Numbered from the stretch's first letter, positions 1-12,826 are shown. The stretch: DNA of 64,000 bases from Pseudoscleropodium purum (GCA_963969395.1 OZ017798.1:18468173-18532172); one strand, 5' to 3'. The notes: a model not told the origin generated them from the sequence alone. Translations and numbers: made by a program.

Positions 1-39
1 TTTAGTTTTTTCACTGTTTTTTCATGTATTTTGTATTTT

Positions 40-385
40 TAGTGGACTTCAAAGGTCATTTGGTCATAGTAGAACACTTTTTTTTCAAAAAACTTAGAAC
101 TAAAAAAAGTTGTAAATTCAAGCTAAATTTCACCTCCAAAAATCTGTTTGTGATTTTGAGTCTCAAATAAAAAATTCTGAACAAAAATTAGAGAGGATGT
201 TTGAAAATGTCAAAATAAATGTTCCTAACTACCCCTCTATGATTTTTGTCTATAACTTTTGATTAGAGGATCTAAATCACAAATAGATTTTTGGAGGTGA
301 AATTTAGCTTGAATTTACAACTTTTCTCAGTTTTAAATTTTTTTAAATTTTTTATTCTACTATGCGAGAATGGACTCCAAAGTCT
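40..385. repeat. Foldback (inverted-repeat) element, copy 1
   Basis: The two arms, about 60-190 and 225-370, are near-perfect reverse complements. The best stretch, including the words AATTTCACCTCC and GGAGGTGAAATT, covers about 55 bases with one or two mismatches. The centre reads ATGTTTGAAAATGTC. It contains no coding potential. A related copy lies at 5895-6240. This looks like a foldback or MITE-type element whose transcript would form a long hairpin. Exact ends and target duplication are not resolved. Confidence 0.75.
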
Positions 386-1189
386 GCTGAATTGAAAAAA
401 GACTGAATTTTACATGATTAATTTTTTTTTTAAATCATTATATTTAGATTCTCAAATATTCCAAAAAGATTCCAAAAAGATTCCAAATTCAACAAAAACT
501 TGTTGATTTTTTCATTGCACTATCCAAATCAATGGAAAGAATTTGTCATATTGTTGATTTTCACAAAAAATTACAAAATGATCATTCTACTATTTCAAAT
601 AACAAAAATCAGTTGAATTTCTGTTGTTTTGGTTGTACATTTTTAGTAGTGGTAGGCTTGCATGAAATAAGGGAGGCAACCCATTTCTAGCTAGTTAAGC
701 AATTCAACATATGTGTAGTATGCATATGGTCATGGAGAAAATTTGCTCAAGTGAAGAAATAGAAATGAGCAATGTTCCATATTTTTTTCAAATTTTTTCC
801 ATGAAAAATGAAATTTATGTGAATTATTTTCATGAAGATTCTGTTTCACACATTTCCGTTATGTAGGCCTTCCTACTTCCAACCATATGTTACTTATAAA
901 ATAAACAAAGCTTGCAACCAATCGTAATGCACCACAATTGCATTGAAAAGTGTGTCCTCATTAATGTCTTGTTGATTGGAAAGAGTGTAGTCTAAAGGCC
1001 GGAAATGGGTCCCTGGTCGGAAATGGGACGGCTCTCTTAATTAAATTATTTTGCTCAGAAAAACTTTGCAAAGAATCATCTGAAGAATGGTATGCTTAGA
1101 TTCCATGATAGGTTTAGAATTTTGTATGCAGTAAGTTATATGATGGCTCATTCACTCATTTGTGTATAGTTAGCAAGGTAGGAGGTTCA

Positions 1190-1480
1190 TAAAGTGCCCA
1201 TTTAGGTTCTTGAAATTCATTTAGGGAGGACATTCTTCTTGAAATATTTTTCAACCAATTTTCTTTGAAGACAAATGGAATTGGCATTTAACCCAAGTCA
1301 TTTCATATTTTTTAGAGCTTTGTGAAATTAAGTTTAGTTATGATTTTTTGAAGTTGGAACGTAGTGGTCACTGAAAGCATCCACCTCCTAAAATACACAC
1401 TATTTTATACATTGCTAAAGCAATGCCACAACAAAAAAATGTAAAAGTATTGTAGATTTCTCAAAATGGATGCTTTTAGA
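1190..1480 (+). repeat. Diverged copy of the GGCCTCTCTA MITE-like family
   Basis: The stretch around 1265-1375 (GAATTGGCAT, then TTTTTTGAAGTTGGAACG, then GTGGTCAC) is collinear with 2490-2575 and with the reverse complement of 60600-60700. It is the most diverged of three copies in the window and its ends are not recognisable. Confidence 0.55.
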
Positions 1481-2404
1481 GCTAGAAGTGCTTTATTGAC
1501 CTCCTACTTTATGTATGATGGAGTTCACATGATTGAATCAATTCCATTGCATGATAGAGTTCATTGCTTGATAGGGTGTATTTCAAGACTTGATAATAAG
1601 GTTGGATAGCCAACTTTTGCTCTTTTAATCATTGCACGTATTTAATCTTCCTGAATTCCCTCTAAAATTGCAAAAGTAGGGGACACGTTAAAGAATATTT
1701 TATATATATTTTGGTCAAATTATTTTAAAAAAGGAAGAGACATTACAAGTTGTCAAGAAAAAAGCATATAGCATCTCACTATGGATCACAATAGGGACTA
1801 TTCTTGTTATTTTGTATGCTAATGTGGCTCTCTTAATTCCATGCACCATTGCAATGATAATCTACAAGAGTCACAAAAGATTGTGGAAAAATGAGTGAAT
1901 CCTTAAGCCATGTAGAAAACTCGTTATTTAGTCCATCATTATTGAATTCATGCTTTGTCATTTTGCAATCCACTTCCAACCCTTTCCAACCCTATTCTAC
2001 ATTCAACTTGTCTCTAGCTTTCAAATTAAGTACAATTTTGATGACATTGACATGGAACAAAACAAAAGTGGGTCTCAATATAGAGATTGCAACTCGAGGT
2101 TAAGGAAGTCTCATTAGAAGAAATTCACCTACTCGAAAAGCCCACAAGTTATCAGCTACAAGAACTTTGTGGAAACTCGATTGTGGAGTGACACGCAACA
2201 ATCTAACATGGCCGAGGCTTTGCCATGTCATTGTCCAATTTTTATTTATTTTTACAATTTTTACAATATTTTTTTGCATTTGGAGATTATATAATTAAAA
2301 AATAAATAAATAAATTCTAACAGTGGGCTATTCCCCTCGTTGTAGGGAATAGGCCCGAAACAGGCTCTCCGAATCTCAGATTTCTTCTAATGACTCTTAA
2401 AGCG

Positions 2405-2710
2405 ACAATTTAAGAGCTTATTGCCTTTTGGTAGGAAGCTAAGCTCTTTGAAACAAATTTCAGTAAATTTTTGTAGGAAGAAAGATGAAATTGGCATCTT
2501 ATGCAAGTTGTTTATATTTTTTGAACCTTTGCAGAATTAGTTATAATTTTTTGAAGTTGAAACACAGTGGTCACAACAAGGTGACCAGCTCCTGAAATGT
2601 ATACCATTAGTACATTGAAGAAAGCAAAATGTACCTCTGTGTCATGTTTGTTTTCAGAGCACAGTCACCTTTAGAGCAGACTACTTCAAAGTTGTTGTTT
2701 TTTCAGACTT
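2405..2710 (+). repeat. Copy of the GGCCTCTCTA MITE-like family
   Basis: It is collinear, in reverse complement, with 60448-60812. Shared words include TTTAAGAGCT, TGAAGAAAGCAAAATGTACC and TAGAGCAGACTAC. It has no coding capacity. Between this copy and the one at 1190-1480 there is ordinary AT-rich sequence in which I see no gene. Confidence 0.7.
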
Positions 2711-3160
2711 TTGCAGTAGCTCCAACATAGCTTGAAAGTAGGAGTCTGTCAAGAGGGCAGGTTTCTAGATCTTTACAAATCACCCAAAACACACTTTCTG
2801 TGCAGTGCAGTACCTGGAAAGAAACATGCACACTTTAATTTCCCTTGCAACCGCAGGGGAAGAAGTGTGTACGTTTCTTTCCAGGTACCCTGTAACTTAC
2901 ATAGTTCCATAATGGGCTTTTATTTTCATTTTTTAGACAGTGCCAAAGTGGAGAAATAAAGTTTTATTGAGATGCTCCAAATTTCAACATTCATCCATGT
3001 ATTGGAAAGAAAATATCACATGTCCATATTTCTATCTCATTCACAATTTGGCGATTCCATCCAGGATTTTTTTATTGGAGGTTTTTTGACAAAAAACTTC
3101 ATGTTATTTTGTCATTTCTTAGACATTCAAATTATTATTTCTAGTACAATTTGACACCAA

Positions 3161-3200
3161 CCCCCCCCCCCCCCCCAAAAAAAAAGAAAGAAAGAAAAAA
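3161..3200. repeat. C16 homopolymer followed by A-rich/GAAA microsatellite
   Basis: Sixteen consecutive C are followed by nine A and then GAAA repeats. This is a slippage-prone low-complexity tract and may be an assembly weak point. Confidence 0.95.
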
Positions 3201-3680
3201 GCTGTGGTTCCATTCATTTCAAAAGGAGCTCTTGTGTGATCCTAGCATGTGCACTTTTATTGAGCACCATTTTTCTTAAAATACTTTTGGATACCATTCC
3301 AACATGCAATAGCAATTTAAACACATGAAGCCTATGGTAGCCCGTAACTATCAAGATTGGCATTTCATGTTGAATAATGAATAAAAGCTGGAAAAATAAT
3401 GTGGTTTGGTAATTGTTTAAATTAGAATCAGTTTCCATTTCAATTTATAATATCCATGTACTTTTCCAAGAATTTGGTGCCTTCATTTTAGGCAAACATT
3501 TCAATTATTCTTGATTCATAGAAGATGTGTGGGAAAATTTTGCCTAGCTATTATTATGAGAGTGGCAGATTAATTATTATTGCTATTGTTATTCTAAATT
3601 TTTTAGTTTGTGGTCCATTTTGTCCATTTTGAAATTGACACGTGGTCCAATTTTTCAACAATTCAACATCAACAACATTA

Positions 3681-3953
3681 AGGTAGGTGCACTCAAATGT
3701 GTCACTGATCCTAAACCGCCATCTATACTATGTGTACATCTCTAAAGTCAGTTTTGTACCTTATATGGAAGAAACGCTTTTAGAACCAAACTTTGTTCCT
3801 TAATAACTTTTGCATATAATATCAAAATGTCACATTCTTTAGTGTGTTGGAACCTCCTTTCACTTGCCAATAAGAACATATGAAAATTTGACCAATCTAA
3901 TAACAGAAAATAGGCTCAACAACAAAAAGTGGCGGATTTCAGAGTACCTACCT
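3681..3953 (+). mobile_element. MITE with AGGTAGGT termini, copy 1
   Basis: It begins AGGTAGGTGCACTC and ends GAGTACCTACCT, which are inverted repeats of each other, and is flanked on both sides by the dinucleotide TA (3679-3680 and 3954-3955). It is 273 bp long and non-coding. A second copy lies in the opposite orientation at 9777-10057. A TA duplication suggests a Stowaway/mariner-type MITE. A PIF/Harbinger type (TWA duplication) is also possible. Confidence 0.8.
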
Positions 3954-4439
3954 TAATTCGGATTTGCTTGCCATCTCTCTCCCTTAATGTAATTTCTATG
4001 CTTTTGTTTCTTGATTTTTTTTTTCACCCCTAATAGCCACATCATTTTACTAAATTAGTCTGTTTATTTGTTTTGTTCGTTACATTGAGATCTCCCGGAC
4101 TGTGTATCTCCTATTCATGTATTTGGTATCATTAGAAAGCCCTTAGAGAGGAGGGATGCTTGAGCTTGGTTTTGCGACTTTCTGACCTACGGCATGAAAG
4201 TTATTGAATTTTGAAGTGCTTAAATAATTAAAAAAAGTTAGAAAATTATTTTTTCTTTTCCTTTGACCGTGGCAATGGCACGGGGCACACTAGTACATAT
4301 ATGGTATTGAGGGCCTTGTGTTAGTGTTGAGGATTGAAACCAGAACCCATGTAAGGTAGAAATTTCCGACTGATGTTGCCCGATTTTCTCCTGACATTCC
4401 TAGCAAATGGTGCAGAGTTGGAACTAGTCCTCGTGAATT

Positions 4440-5395
4440 GTTTACCTTATTGATGAAGCAACAAACAGGTGGGGCACCCCCCTCAAGTCCCCTTTAATGG
4501 GGTAGTTGGACGGACTTGGTCCCACTGCGCTCCCCATTGGGCCTCCACTTGCATTGGATGTATGTGCTTTCGGGTTCAGGAGCACTGGAGTCTAGTAACT
4601 TAACTTACTTGTCGACAAGTTTCGCATAATAAATCAATATATGATACATACCCAGGGTCTGTCATCCCATCCCAATCCCCGTAGGGCCCCCACCCCTATT
4701 TTTGGCCCTGAGAAAAAGGGTGCGATTGAGGCTTTACATCGATGGAAGCTACTTGGAAGGAAACTCGAGTAGGATCTCACTCGTAACATATCATTGTTTA
4801 CCAATGAAGGAAGGGCCGGGTCCTCTTCTGCATCCTCCTTGAAAAGGGCACCCTAGAATGAACAAATTGTCTTACTATACATGGCTCCTTACCCAATCCC
4901 AATCCTTGAATTAATTGATAAATCCTTCTCTATAGGCATCTAGCAGCAAGTAGGGCACCCACTCAAGGCTTGAATGGATAGTTGGACTTGGTCTCTATTG
5001 GGCTTGCGATTAGCCTTCCTCCTTGGGTTGTATGTGCTTTAGGATTCAAAAGCACTAGAGTACTTGTTGACAAGTTTTGGAGGATATATACTAGGAATCA
5101 AATACCAATCCTTCGTAGTAGAAATTCACGAGAATAATACCTTGCACGTTGGTATTTGCTTATAGGGCTTTGCATCAATGGAAGCTATTTGTGAGGAAAC
5201 TTGAGTAGGAAATTACTTAGAACTACATGACACTGTTTACTAATAGAGGTAGTGGGGTCTCTTTTTACATTTTTGAAAAGGGGCCCTCCCTAAAGTGAAG
5301 AAAATTGGCTTATTGATGGCTCTTTAGCTAGCCAATCCCAATCCTTGAATTCATTGAAAGGTCCTTCCTAAGCATCTAGCAAAGCATAATATCTT
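4440..5395 (+). repeat. Tandem duplication of a ~480-bp unit
   Basis: Two imperfect copies in the same orientation, about 4450-4935 and 4936-5395. Each holds GGGCACCC, TAGTTGGAC, GTATGTGCTTT, GGAAGCTA, GAGTAGGA and CCAATCCCAATCCTTGAATT in the same order. Copies differ by many substitutions and small indels. There is no open frame. Related fragments in inverse orientation occur near 54265-54620, so this is part of a dispersed family. Confidence 0.75.
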
Positions 5396-5894
5396 CCCAC
5401 CATGGGTTAAGAAGGACCATTGCCCAAGTGATTACCGTAATACTTCTTCAATTTTGGCAAAAATTAATTGTTTTTTAAGATATCATAATTTCAGAAAATT
5501 ATAATGATAATTGCTGAAAATCTTGAAAATTTACAACGTTGATTGCCAACACCAATGGAAATATGTGACTACCTATAGATTAGTAATCTTGCCAAAATCC
5601 TAAAGAATTATATGATTAGATTGTTTTAAAAAAAGAAAATAACCAATGTTAGAAAGAAGATACAATACAAAGTCCAATGATCATCAACATGTGTACAACA
5701 AATCATCAATCATCAAGAGATTTGTTGATGGAAACATTATGAAATTTCATCATTGAATCTAAGTGGGGGTAGGAGATGGATAGTTTGTTTTTATAATGAA
5801 ATTCATTCTCTCTCAAGAACCCTCAAAAGATACGGGGTAGCTTGAAGATGATAGTTTGACCTCTCATTGTCAAAAAATAGTACTTGTATTCAAA

Positions 5895-6240
5895 GTAGAC
5901 TTTTAAATCTCATTTTTGTATAGTAAAATAACATTTATCAAAAAAACTTTGCTCTAAGAAAAGTTGAGAAATAAATCTAATTTTCATTTTCAAAGATCCT
6001 TCTGTGATTATGAGTGTCCAAACAAAAGTTATAGACAAAATTCAAAGGGGATGTTTGAAAATGTTAAAGAAAATGTTCCTTCCAACTCCTCCTTGAAATC
6101 TGTCCATAACTTTTGATTGAAGGATTAAAATCTCAAAAGGATTTATGGAGATGAAAGCTAGCTTCATTTCCTACAATAATTTAGTTCAAATTCTTTTGAA
6201 AAAAGTTGTTTTACTATGCCTAAATGAGGTTTGAAATTCT
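5895..6240. repeat. Foldback (inverted-repeat) element, copy 2
   Basis: It has the same layout as the element at 40-385: arms around 5960-6050 and 6085-6190 and the same centre, ATGTTTGAAAATGTTAAAG. The arms have diverged more here, so it appears older. It is non-coding. Confidence 0.65.
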
Positions 6241-8650
6241 ACATTGAACATATTTCTTATGTTTGACTTCACTATGAGCAGTTGAGCTCCTACTAATCCT
6301 AACTATTTACATAACCCACATGGGTTGTTTTACCTCTTATCACACAATTTGTATAAAGATCTTGTCTATAAACACTTCACTCATGTTGATGAGTTGCTTT
6401 TTGAAGATATATGCCGAAATATTTATTAATTTAGTATCTAGCATGATGAAAATTGCAGTAATTAATTTTTTTTGCTGAAATTAAAAAATCAAATTTTATT
6501 AAATATTTGGAAGAGGATGCCAAAATTGAAGAGGTACTACGGTATGCAATGTTATGTAAGTGAACCTATACTATAGGGACAAAGCCATTGGTTGTGTAGT
6601 ACTTGTTTATCCTCTAAAAGATTAGACATTTAAATTTTGAAGAATGAATGAATGTAGACATGTCCTGAGCACTCAAAATCTTTTTGTTTTTTCATCCTTC
6701 TAAATATTTATAGATTCTTTTGTTATTTCTCTTACATTTGTATGCTAAAGATTTTTGTAGCTTCATTTTGCAAATTTTCTATATTTCAAAGGGAATAGCT
6801 AACTTTCCAATTCCCAAAATGACCTTTTGAATTTTGAAAATGAGTTACGTAAATAAGTAATTTTTATAAATCATCATAATTTGATCTCAACATCTTGAAT
6901 TCAAAGGAAAAAGAATATAGCAAAAATTAAAAATAATTATTCAATGTATGTTAATTTTAGAACAAATCTTTAAATTTTTATTTAAAAATATTGTCACTAT
7001 AGCAAATAATCTAACCATATGGATATAATCTATGAATCAAATTTTGCAAATTTTATTTGAAAATCATCATTAAACTATTATTCTCAATTGTATTTTACGA
7101 TCCATCTCCACAATTTTTGAAGCCTAGACTCCTCCTCTTCTTTAATCCCTGAGGTTCTATTATCCCTTTGAGGGACAAAATGAATTATAGTCTCAATTTT
7201 CATTGTGATTTTTTGAAACCTTTTTTGAAGATAGGAAAACACATTAAACTTTTGGAAATATAGTTTTTTTTTATTTCATTCGGTCTATGAAAGCAAAAGT
7301 TATGCCACCCTCAGTCCAAAATGTGGTTTGTTAATTAGCACCAAAAAAATCACAAAAAGTTAAAATAAGATTTTCAAAATTTTTTTCTCATAAAAAATAT
7401 TCTTGTATACATGGAAACATTTGATTCATTCTATTTGGAATAGTAATGAGAAAGTTATGGACAATCTTGTTTTGGAGGCAATCTAAGCATCTTCTTGAAA
7501 ATATGACTTATAGGATTCAATTTTAAATGCAACTTTCACAATTTTTTAGGAAAAATGATTTGATAAGGTCAAATTAACTTAGTTTCTAGAACAATTTCAT
7601 CATTGAGATTATTGTATTTCAATTCCATCTTAGAGCTATTAACAATATATTTTTTCCTTCAATTTTGAACCTACTTTTACTTAACAATTTTTTAAAGAAT
7701 GAAAATTAATTTTTTTTGTTTTAAAAAAATTCCTAAACTTTCAGCTCAATATACAATTTTCAAATATCAATATGTGTAGTGAAAAATTTTAAGCTAAAAA
7801 GATTCAAAGCCTTAAAATCTAGGCAAGCAAGGTACAAAAACAACAATTCTCTTTACTTCAAATGCAAATATCTTGCAAACCATGAGATCATAGTTTCTAA
7901 AATTTCTTTTACACATTTTTATACTAGCCTAGTGCAAGATCTTACTGTTAGATATGTGAAAGAAAACAATCTCTAAAGTTATTTGCACTTTGCAATAGAA
8001 ATGGCAGTTTTCACTAAAATTTGATGAAAATTGAAAGACCTTGGGACTTTAGGAATTAATCTTTGAAGTTCATTGTCCCTAGGAGGGACAAAGTAGATTT
8101 TGGAAAGGCTCCTAATGTTGAAATTAATGTGTTTCAATCCCATCTTAGACCTATTAATGATTTAATTATTCCTTCAATCTTCTATATGCTTCTACTTAAC
8201 ATTTTTTTAAAGAAGAAAAATTTAGTGTTTTTAAAAAAAATTAGTGTTTTTAAAAAAAAAATTGTCCTAGATTTTCAATTCAATTCTTCATCACGTGAAG
8301 TTTTAACTTCATAATTTGCAATGCAAAAATTTGAAGTTAAGAAGATTTCAAGTCTTATAATCCAATCACTTAAGGTGCAAAAGGTCCTTGTTTTCTTCAC
8401 TTTAATACTCTTTGCTGTTAAAGTTTTTGAAATACCTTCTACACATTTTTATACTAGTTGAGTGTAAGATTCTTAAGTTGGATAAGAAAAAAAACTTTTA
8501 ATTCTTTTGCTTTTTGTAATAGAAATGGCAATTTTGAGTGTTTTTGTTGAATATAAAATAGTGCTTTGGAATTTTAAGATTAAAGGTTTTAATTAGGAGG
8601 CAATCAAAATTCTAAAACTATCAAGATGTGTAGTCAAACTTTTCTTATTG
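6241..8650. other. AT-rich gene-poor stretch
   Basis: Very AT-rich sequence with only short chance frames (for example around 7779 and 8063). These lack coding character and resemble each other because of a loose internal repetition: TTTTAACTTC and GATTTTCAATTC words recur around 7670-7980 and 8050-8530. I see no gene, RNA gene or complete element. Confidence 0.6.
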
Positions 8651-8654
8651 TATG

Positions 8655-8700
8655 GGAATGATGGGGAGTAGTTTTTACAGAAACTACTCCCCATCATTCC
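8655..8700. repeat. Perfect 20-bp hairpin with 6-nt loop
   Basis: Arms at 8655-8674 (GGAATGATGGGGAGTAGTTT) and 8681-8700 are exact reverse complements around the loop TTACAG. It stands alone in AT-rich sequence and its GC content is higher than its surroundings. Confidence 0.95.
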
Positions 8701-8837
8701 TAATATGCATGTAAAGAAACTCAAGTACCGAAGGTCAATTACTTCAATATACTCATATTTTACAATAATTGTGTTTGATTTAGTGACTCATTTAAAAAAA
8801 ATTCAAATGGTCCCCTAATCTAATTTAAAATGTTTCA

Positions 8838-9110
8838 TTGGTTGTTATTGTGTTTTCATTAGGTGTTGTAGAGTTGACACAAATAGCTCCATGGGTTGTT
8901 GTATTTCTATTGGTTGTTGTAGAATTGACACAAATAGCTCTATTGATTGTTGTGTGTCCATCAGTCGTTGTAGAGTTTAACACAAATAGTTCCATTGGTT
9001 GTTGCTACATCTCAATGGGTTGTTGTAGAGTTTAACACAAATAGTTTCATTGGTTGTTGTTGCATCTCCATTAGTTGTTGCAAAGTTGAACACAAATAGC
9101 TATATCGGTG
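8838..9110 (+). repeat. Minisatellite, 51-55-bp unit, about five copies
   Basis: The unit begins GTTGTAGAGTTGACACAAAT and ends near CATTGGTTGTTG. Copies differ by substitutions and a 4-bp length change. The open frame through it only reflects the repeat and is not a gene. Confidence 0.9.
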
Positions 9111-9776
9111 GTTACTATGAATGACTTTACACATCGTTAAGGAGTATATAAATAACGAACTACAATTATTTATGCAAGTAGGCAATTTGCATGGTAATGA
9201 GAGGAATTTGATTGCGTTATCTAGAGCCAAATTAGAAAAACCAATTCAACCTACACTACACTAATTGATTACTCCTTATATAATAGTGTTACTTTCATAA
9301 AATCCGTGTAGTGAGAACACTCTTAGGTTGGGTAGAATCAATTTGCGGCTGCTCGGTTGTCCATTTCTTCGAAATACTGTGCGAGTCAATTGTGTCAAAG
9401 CGGAACTACCGGAAACTGAAGTTATAAATTAAAAAAAGAAAAAAAGAAAAAAAAAATCATGAGCATAACGGACAACAGAGAGTTGAATTAGCCCAACTTC
9501 GGCTTCCGGTAACGCGTATGCAACGCCACGTGTCAGGCAGTCCTGGAAAGGTTGCTTCCCCAGAAATATTCATGTCCAGTCACACTATTATTATGATTCT
9601 TCTGTAACGTACGGTAAATAAAAGTTACAAGTCAGCCACTGTAAATTTCCTACTCGACCACCTCCTGACGGACGGACTGGTGAGCCCATAATTCAGAAGT
9701 TACTGTAGCCTAGGTTATACTTACTCTATAGATAATGCTTGAGAGCTGGGAGGCTTGAGAGCATTATGGGACATAA

Positions 9777-10057
9777 AGGTAGGTACTCCCCAAACCGCCC
9801 TTTTTTTTTTTTTGTTACTGAGCCTTATTTTCTATTCTTACATTAGTCAGATTTTCACATGTTCATGTTGGCAAGTGAAAGGAGGTTTCAACACACTAGA
9901 GAACGTGGCATTTGGATATTGTATGCAAAAGTTATTAAGGAACAAAGTTTGGTTCTGAAAGCGTTTCTTCCACATAGGTATAGAACTGACTTTGAAGATG
10001 TACACACAGTATAGATGGCAGGTTTAAGGTCGGTGGCACATTTGGGTGTACCCACCA
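9777..10057 (-). mobile_element. MITE with AGGTAGGT termini, copy 2
   Basis: It is the reverse complement of the element at 3681-3953 over nearly its whole length, with clear matches such as GGAAGAAACGCTTT and GAACCAAACTTTGTTC. It starts AGGTAGGTACTC and ends GTGTACCCACCA. TAA lies outside both ends (9774-9776 and 10058-10060), consistent with a short target duplication. A poly-T run follows the left terminus. Confidence 0.8.
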
Positions 10058-11500
10058 TAATGCCAAGTCTAGTAGTTTATCATAGATGTTTGCATCTGTA
10101 TTTTCCGCAAATCTAAAGGTGAAGCAAGAAGGGTTGCATTATGAGTTATAATGCATTTTTGACCATCCAATGGAATGGTGACAAATGTGCATTGAAAGCT
10201 GGACTTGGCATTATATTTTTGTTACTAAAGGAATTTAAAGATTCCACCCACTGAGAAAGAACGAATATATCACCAAAATATTCTCTCAAATTTGTGTATG
10301 GCTTTAGAGAGAATTTTCACTCCGAAAAGAACCCCCACCTGGGACTTGTATCTCTTGCATTGGATCGGAACCAAACTTCCTCTGTTTCCCAAAACGAACA
10401 AAAATATCGTATTGCAAACTAAGGTGATCTCAATAGAAAATAATACATAAGAAAAAAAACAGGTGCACATGGCTGGAATCTAATTTAAAAAAGTCTACAT
10501 GGAGCGAAAATAATTGAGTTTCGAAGAACAAAGTGCAGCGTTGAACTAATCGTAGTACTACAGGTCCAATCTTCCCACTCTGGAATCTTGAAATAGTGTT
10601 ATGCCTTTGTTCTGGGAGGAGTGAGAGCAATGGTTGTTTTTATATTATACTTTTGTACTGGGACAAAATCCATTTCAAATTATTTTATGACTTTTGGGCA
10701 AAGAAATATTCCAAGTAGATACTGAAGAAAAATAAAAATAATATGATTCTCAGTAGGAAAATGTAACCGTAAAGAATTAGTAAGGAAGAAGGTTTCTCAA
10801 ACTACTGTGTTAAGACTTGGTGCTTGAAGATTTCATTTCTACTAGAGGAGGGTGGGTTCCAATTTGTCAATTGTGTTTCATTGTTTTGGAGCGTAATCAC
10901 ATTTCAAATCCTCCCAATTGACATTTCCAAGCTTGGTCCTAGTACCATTCATTTGTCTACACTTTTGTTGGATCTTGTTGGGTCTAATTTCTCATCTCAT
11001 TCAATTTTTTGGGACTTTGAACCACATGTGATTGAAGAAAGAATTTTCAAATCCCAGGAACACCTTCTATGCTGTCCAGTCCAGTCCAGTACTGTACATC
11101 TCACGCAAGAATCAGCCAAGGGTCAGTTTGCTAAAGTTTATTAACAAACAGCTTCCATTTGGGTGTACCTCGATCCCTTCCATCTCGAAAACAAAACAAG
11201 AATCGCGAACTAGTCCACTTGCAAATTAAGTTTAAGGCACGACAGAATCTGATTGGACCCAATCCACCATTCGGTTTCGGCTCCCAAGCATTACCAGTTT
11301 CACATTCCGCCGTTGTCAGCAGTGTTCCCCAATGTCTCTAATTTCAGCCAAGCAATCTTGTAGCAAATCTTTTCTCTTGCTACCCGAAGACATGTGACTA
11401 CTACCGTCTTATTAAATTGGCACATTTCTGCAGATTTCTGCAGATTTCTGTACATTTCTGCACATTCCATTTGCACCAACTGAAGCTACTTGTGAATGTT
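10058..11500. other. Intergenic stretch without supported genes
   Basis: Short overlapping frames occur on both strands (for example 10824-11144) but show no domain, no codon bias and no splice context. Base composition becomes GC-richer towards 11400, where the 5' region of the glucanase gene begins. Confidence 0.5.
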
Positions 11501-12826
11501 ATCTCATTTGGGACCACTGCCTGTCATCAGTGTCCGCAGTTTCCAGTTTCCAGGCAAATGTGTCCAGCGAATCCAAGCAATTGCTCAACTACTCCCACAA
11601 GAGGGGAAATCCTTCCCAAGCAACCATCCGACGCCGTCGCCAAAGCGAGTCTCGATCTATCACCCCCAGCGCGAGTGACGTCCATCCGTCCGCCACGACG
11701 TCGCGACCCCAGCCACGCGGGATACGCCACCCCCGTGTAGGTAGCGTCGCAACTCACAACGCCGTCGTCACCTCAGTCTCTGTTTTCCCTTTCTGCCCAC
11801 CCACTTCCACTGACGGGAATCATCAGTCCACCGTCGTCGACACTGGCCGGGCTCACCGCCTGGATGAGCTCCGGTACAGTACTAAACTAACAAAACCAGC
11901 CATTAATCTCCCCGGCCTTCAGTTCCTCTTGAGCGCACTGCACTGTACGGTCCTGTAGTGAGAGAGATTCCATAAATCCCCTGTTTCCCTTCCTGGCAAC
12001 CCCGAGCACGGGTTCACGGGTTTTCGGATTCTCAGTCATCATCTAATCAAGGCAACTCGGCATTTTGTGAGGCGGGCTGGGGTGGAAAGGATCAGCGGTG
12101 CTGAATAGCGGCGGGGGGCGGCAGGCAGCAAGGAGAGAGAAGAAGCGGTCCACTCGCCCGCCCGCCGGCCCGCGCGGTGCCTCACTCCGTTCTAGCTCCA
12201 CTAGCTAGCTAGTCTCCCCTCGTGTGCTGCGGCTGCTGCCAAAGCTGCAGGCCGAGATTGCAAGTGCACACCTGCTGCTCTTGCTGCTATAGCTGCCTGG
12301 GAGCGTAGGGAGGAGAATCAAGGGAGGGAGCACTGTGGGGTCGTGATGAGTAGTAGTATTGTGGGGCCTGCAGGGGGAGGCGAGGGGAGCGTCATGTTGT
12401 GTCGTGGTGATGCGTGAATTGGTCGGTTAAGGGCGCTGTCTGGGGTCGAGCATCAGTCTTCTGCTGATCAGTTTGGGGGAATCTATCATCGATGAGAGCG
12501 CCGCTAGTCTACGAGTTGTGATTGCAGCTCGTTTCCTCTGCCGGCCTGAGACTAGCGACGTTCGTACGTCGTCTCAGTCTCTTGATCGATTGGGAGCCGC
12601 GCGCATCTTTGTGTACTTGAGACGCGCCGATGCTTCAGTTCTGCAGGAGCACTTCCCCTCTTCCACCCGGAGCTTGCCGTGGTGCGAATGTTTCTGTAGG
12701 ATTTGAGGTGTAGAATGCGAACGGCGCCTGGAGGGGTGGTTCGATAGATTGAGCGCTAGCGTGGTGCCTCCATAGCCATTGTTTTTTTGGTTTCGTCTGG
12801 GGTGGTGTTACGAGTGTGCGAGGAGG
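11500..12826 (+). promoter_or_regulatory. GC-rich upstream/5' UTR region of the glucanase gene
   Basis: The segment is much richer in CpG than its surroundings. It contains CCGCCCGCCGG-type blocks near 12150-12180 and CTGCTGCTCTTGCTGCTATAG near 12265. Several open frames overlap here on both strands (for example 11530-11958), as expected in GC-rich DNA, and none has recognisable protein character. I read it as promoter and leader. No single TATA box or start site can be assigned. Confidence 0.45.

Noticed and set aside
8838..9035. Short hydrophobic protein with repeated VVELTQIA
   Set aside because: The repetition is that of the underlying minisatellite DNA.
8838..9110. CRISPR-like array
   Set aside because: The units are contiguous diverged minisatellite copies without unique spacers, and the host is a plant.
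11417..11958. Overlapping open frames on both strands in GC-rich DNA upstream of the glucanase gene
   Set aside because: They overlap each other in several frames, lack recognisable domains and are explained by low stop-codon frequency in GC-rich sequence.
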